Source: Flavobacteriaceae bacterium (GTDB lineage Bacteria; Bacteroidota; Bacteroidia; Flavobacteriales; Flavobacteriaceae). Taken from it: a stretch of 8,765 bases of DNA. Position 1 is the stretch's first letter, and each line of letters starts with the position of its first letter. Of the stretch, positions 7,334 to 8,765 are shown in pieces. Where the stretch lies: positions 1 through 8,765 of the forward strand of contig JAAZUX010000022.1 of assembly GCA_018623955.1 (NCBI GenBank). Reading direction: 5' to 3'. The notes beneath the pieces are model-generated. The model did not search any database. It worked only from the letters and a program-made list of their open reading frames with translations, and was not told the origin of the DNA. Position numbers and translations under genes: made by a program.

Positions 7334-8765
7334 ATGTACCGGTCGATTTTTAACAAATCAGGGTGTTTATTGGTCATGGTCTTGTTCGCCATAGGATGTA
7401 TGAACCGCATTCCGGAGGAAATGGTGCACGAAATATCAAAGTTGCCTGATAAAATTGACTACAATTTTCATGTCAAACCCATTTTATCTGATAAATGTTT
7501 TGCCTGTCATGGACCGGATGCCGGCAATCGAAAGGCGAATTTAAGATTAGACTTCAACCAAAAATTCCTAAAAGATACAGACCAACAAGTTCTCACTTTT
7601 GATGATGTAAAATCCGAAATTCCCAATCGGTTATTGTCCCACGATCCTGATATACAAATGCCACCCCCCGAATCTCATTTGAACCTCTCAGGTCGAGAAA
7701 TCGCAACCATATTAAAATGGATGGATCAAGGAGGAGCATACAAGCCCCACTGGTCACTGATTTCCCTCTCAAAATATCAATTGCCAAAAACCTTGGAAGA
7801 TGGGTGGGTGGAGAATGAAATTGATTTTTTTACAAAGAAAAAATTGGATGAACACAACATCTTACCTTCCAAAAAAGCCGATAAAGAAACCCTTATCCGA
7901 CGATTGAGTTTTACCCTAACCGGGCTTCCTCCCAGCCTGGATGAAATCGATGCTTTTTTGGCCGATGAATCGGCTGATGCCTATAAAAAACTGATCGATC
8001 GACTGCTGCTTTCCCCTCATTATGGTGAGCGTATGGCTACCGAATGGATGGATGTGGCACGATATGCTGATTCAGATGGATACCTGGATGATAAACACAG
8101 AGACTTTAGCCCCTGGAGGGATTGGGTAATTCATGCCTTCAATCAGAATTTGAGCTACCAACAATTTGTCACCCATCAATTGGCGGGAGATTTGATCTCC
8201 AATGCGGATCAATCCACTAAAATTGCCACAGCATTCAATCGCCTCCACAAAAAAAATTCTGAGGCAGGGATCATTTTTGAGGAATACAGAACTGAATATG
8301 TAGCAGATCGCACCATTACCTTTGGTAAAGCTTTTTTGGGAATGACCATGGAGTGTGCCCGATGCCATGATCACAAATACGACCCCATTAGTCAAAAGAA
8401 TTTCTATGAAATTTCCGGTTTTTTTAACAGTACCAACGAGATTGGACATGCCGGATATGGCCCGGGACAAGTAGCGGGACCTTCTTTACTTTTGACCAAT
8501 GACGAGCAAGAGACCCTCATTGATTACATCAAAAATGATCTCAATTCTCAAAAAGAAAAAATTGCCCAAAATCGATCTCAAAATGAGCAAGCATTCGAAA
8601 ATTGGTTTACCGAAAAAAAAGCAGCCACCCAACACATCGTAAAAAATATTAACCTGGGATTGGTGGCCCATTACCCATTCGATGAATTTATTCCCAAAAC
8701 CAGAGCAAAAACATTTTACAGTCCCAGTCGTATTCGCGGGCAAAAAGCCGCAACCCTATCCGAAC
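7334..8765 (+). CDS. PSCyt1-PSCyt2 domain lipoprotein with two c-type haem motifs, 3' end cut by window edge
   Basis: The frame is open from ATG 7334 to the window edge, giving 477 codons. The product resembles the Planctomycete-type cytochrome proteins (PSCyt1, DUF1549, DUF1553), which are common in Planctomycetes and also found in Bacteroidota; their biochemical role is poorly known. A signal peptide ends at a probable lipobox Cys22 (VLFAIGC). PSCyt1 covers about 45-135, with haem motif CFACH at 55-59, the MPPP string at 109-112 whose Met may be the axial ligand, and a WMDQGG end. PSCyt2/DUF1549 covers about 162-368, with RRLSFTLTGLPPS at 189-201, WMDVARYADSDGY at 238-250 and a second motif CARCH at 341-345. 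A charged, probably helical stretch at about 405-437 precedes LGLVAHYPFDE at 441-451, which looks like the start of a LamG/concanavalin-like insert. The C-terminal DUF1553 (PSD1) part is expected beyond the edge. No convincing promoter was found in 7257-7333. Confidence 0.92.
   Translation, partial: MYRSIFNKSGCLLVMVLFAIGCMNRIPEEMVHEISKLPDKIDYNFHVKPILSDKCFACHGPDAGNRKANLRLDFNQKFLKDTDQQVLTFDDVKSEIPNRLLSHDPDIQMPPPESHLNLSGREIATILKWMDQGGAYKPHWSLISLSKYQLPKTLEDGWVENEIDFFTKKKLDEHNILPSKKADKETLIRRLSFTLTGLPPSLDEIDAFLADESADAYKKLIDRLLLSPHYGERMATEWMDVARYADSDGYLDDKHRDFSPWRDWVIHAFNQNLSYQQFVTHQLAGDLISNADQSTKIATAFNRLHKKNSEAGIIFEEYRTEYVADRTITFGKAFLGMTMECARCHDHKYDPISQKNFYEISGFFNSTNEIGHAGYGPGQVAGPSLLLTNDEQETLIDYIKNDLNSQKEKIAQNRSQNEQAFENWFTEKKAATQHIVKNINLGLVAHYPFDEFIPKTRAKTFYSPSRIRGQKAATLSE

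Noticed and set aside
8072..8743. Minus-strand open frames of 132 and 85 residues near the right edge
   Set aside because: Both lie opposite the clearly coding PSCyt2 region with its haem motif and conserved strings, so they are shadows of that gene.
1..8765. tRNA, rRNA, CRISPR array or insertion sequence
   Set aside because: No cloverleaf-like sequence, repeat-spacer array, transposase-like reading frame or terminal inverted repeats were seen on either strand.

Overview
The window comes from a member of the Bacteroidota. It carries a SusC/SusD outer-membrane uptake pair controlled by an ECF sigma factor and a FecR-type anti-sigma factor. The starts have A-rich leaders without Shine-Dalgarno sequences, and the SusD lipoprotein has an acidic stretch after its lipobox cysteine; both are typical of that phylum. 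The closest family or genus cannot be fixed from the sequence, although a free-living or marine flavobacterium- or cytophaga-like organism would fit.

Layout, all on the + strand: (1) bases 1-531, an ECF sigma factor lacking only its first residues; (2) bases 532-810, an AT-rich gap with no gene; (3) bases 811-1971, a FecR-like anti-sigma factor with one membrane span; (4) an 82-base gap (1972-2053) holding a perfect hairpin whose T-tract lies on the minus strand; (5) bases 2054-5482, a SusC/RagA TonB-dependent receptor with an N-terminal STN signalling domain; (6) bases 5501-7198, a SusD/RagB lipoprotein 18 bases further on; (7) a strong intrinsic terminator at 7227-7256; (8) from 7334 to the right edge, the first 477 codons of a lipoprotein with PSCyt1 and PSCyt2 domains and two c-type haem motifs. 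Gene 8 was found by translating by hand: it is open from its ATG to the window edge with no stop.

The first four genes form a classic trans-envelope signalling and uptake unit. SusD binds the ligand at the surface and SusC imports it. The STN domain of SusC is expected to contact the periplasmic part of FecR, which then frees the ECF sigma factor to raise susCD transcription. No glycoside hydrolase, sulfatase or peptidase is visible, so the substrate is unknown. The cytochrome-like gene lies beyond a terminator and is richer in GC, so it is probably a separate transcription unit.

No wholly new system is evident. The points most worth following up are the minus-strand terminator-shaped hairpin at the fecR/susC junction (a possible cis-antisense RNA), the redox lipoprotein next to the uptake unit, and an extra segment in SusD.
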